A stretch of 64,000 bases of DNA from Pseudomonas sp. ACM7 (GTDB taxonomy: Bacteria; Pseudomonadota; Gammaproteobacteria; Pseudomonadales; Pseudomonadaceae): assembly GCF_004136015.1 (NCBI RefSeq), contig NZ_CP024866.1:1241236-1305235 (forward strand), given 5' to 3'. Of the stretch, positions 63,683 to 64,000 are shown one piece after another. Both the position numbers and the translations under genes were made by a program. Position 1 is the first letter of the stretch, and every line of letters begins with the position of its first letter. The notes under the pieces were generated by a model. That model did not search any database. It was given only the letters and a program-made list of their open reading frames with translations, and was not told where the DNA came from.

Positions 63683-63705
63683 ACGGTGCAAGGCTCGAAA
63701 GTCGG

Positions 63706-63779
63706 ATCGAGTAGGAGGCGGCTTTACAGCCGCCGTCCTCTCACACCACCGTACGTACGGATCCGTATACGGCGGTTCA
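63706..63779 (-). mobile_element. Group II intron 3' end (domains V-VI)
   Basis: On the minus strand, right after the maturase stop, GAACCGCCGTATACGGATCC pairs with the following GTACGTACGGTGG to give a domain V-like hairpin, then GGACGGCGGC-TGTAAA-GCCGCC forms a domain VI-like stem and the intron would end at CCTACTCGAT near 63706. The order RT C-terminus, domain V, domain VI is diagnostic. The 5' end is outside the window. Confidence 0.75.
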
Positions 63780-64000
63780 AGCTATGCGGCTAAGCCGGTT
63801 TATCGTATCCAGTACCGAAACTAACCCAAGCTGACCCCATAGTTTCTTCGGCAGCGCCTGATTCATATGAGATGCGCCTGAGCTCCACCATGGGCCTCGG
63901 CCATTGAAGGCTGATTTGCAGGCGCGAGCTTCGCTAAGCCCCAGGCGCATCAAGTTACGTGCCCTCGTTGAGGGCCGCTTCCATTGTCGCCAGACGACGC
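63777..64000 (-). CDS. ltrA: Group II intron reverse transcriptase/maturase, C-terminal part
   Basis: The frame enters from the right edge and ends with TGA at 63777-63779: 74 codons of the C-terminal region. It reads WRQWKRPSTRARNLMRLGLS, then KSAFNGRGPWWSSGASHMNQ, then ALPKKLWGQLGLVSVLD. This matches the conserved C-terminal end of LtrA-type intron proteins (GRGPWW-x-x-GASHMN), downstream of the RT domain. The protein promotes splicing and retrohoming of its intron. Only this part is in the window; whether the intron is intact cannot be told. It was absent from simple start-to-stop listings because its start is outside. Confidence 0.85.
   Translation of the reverse strand, partial: VVWRQWKRPSTRARNLMRLGLSEARACKSAFNGRGPWWSSGASHMNQALPKKLWGQLGLVSVLDTINRLSRIA

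Overview
The window looks like a chromosomal stretch of a Pseudomonas of the fluorescens group. Evidence: high GC; dense REP elements of the GCGAGCAAGCTCGCTCCCACA type; a PobA close to the P. fluorescens enzyme; and two blocks whose order I recognise from P. aeruginosa PAO1. The first block is pyruvate kinase, enoyl-CoA hydratase, ferredoxin reductase, SadC-type diguanylate cyclase, fumarase (PA4329-PA4333). The second is argP, ACT protein, lysE, sodB, bifA, icmP, di-heme protein, imelysin, DUF1513, mexV, mexW (PA4363-PA4375). The synteny is recalled from memory, not computed. About 25 kb of accessory genes lies between the blocks.

Layout. 1-6.1 kb: a large Ig-like repeat protein running off the left edge, a DUF6124-type gene with a structured leader, a PilZ protein, a small lipoprotein and a one-domain Ig-like protein. 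6.3-12.8 kb: first core block. 12.9-20.4 kb: a TcB-TcC insecticidal-toxin pair with no TcA in view and an unrecognised C-terminal effector domain. 20.5-25.2 kb: MifS/MifR (DctB/DctD)-type two-component system followed by a KgtP-like 2-oxoglutarate/dicarboxylate permease, with a sigma-54 promoter and two upstream palindromes. 25.3-29 kb: assorted single genes and an AraC regulator. 29-37.6 kb: a spermidine/putrescine-class ABC importer, an aldehyde dehydrogenase and an AruI-like 2-oxo acid decarboxylase, with a divergent LysR. 37.7-44.7 kb: oxidoreductase and Vmh metallo-hydrolase with LysR, then pobR-pobA and an EmrB-type efflux protein. 44.7-47.4 kb: a decayed cache-domain gene, a coiled-coil membrane protein and an epimerase. 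47.4-63.6 kb: second core block, with a Fur-box-like site before the imelysin gene. 63.7-64 kb: the 3' end of a group II intron and the C-terminus of its maturase on the minus strand, running off the right edge.

Non-coding features that stand out: (a) a 20-bp palindrome before tcB and imperfect copies at the same distance before both Ig-like genes, suggesting a shared regulator; (b) a pseudoknot-capable leader before two unrelated-position DUF6124/DUF3077-type genes, whose helices are kept with different sequences; (c) several families of long palindromic repeats, one inside the ABC transporter operon. The window also carries homologues of both SadC and BifA, the cyclase and phosphodiesterase that oppose each other in P. 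aeruginosa biofilm and swarming control.
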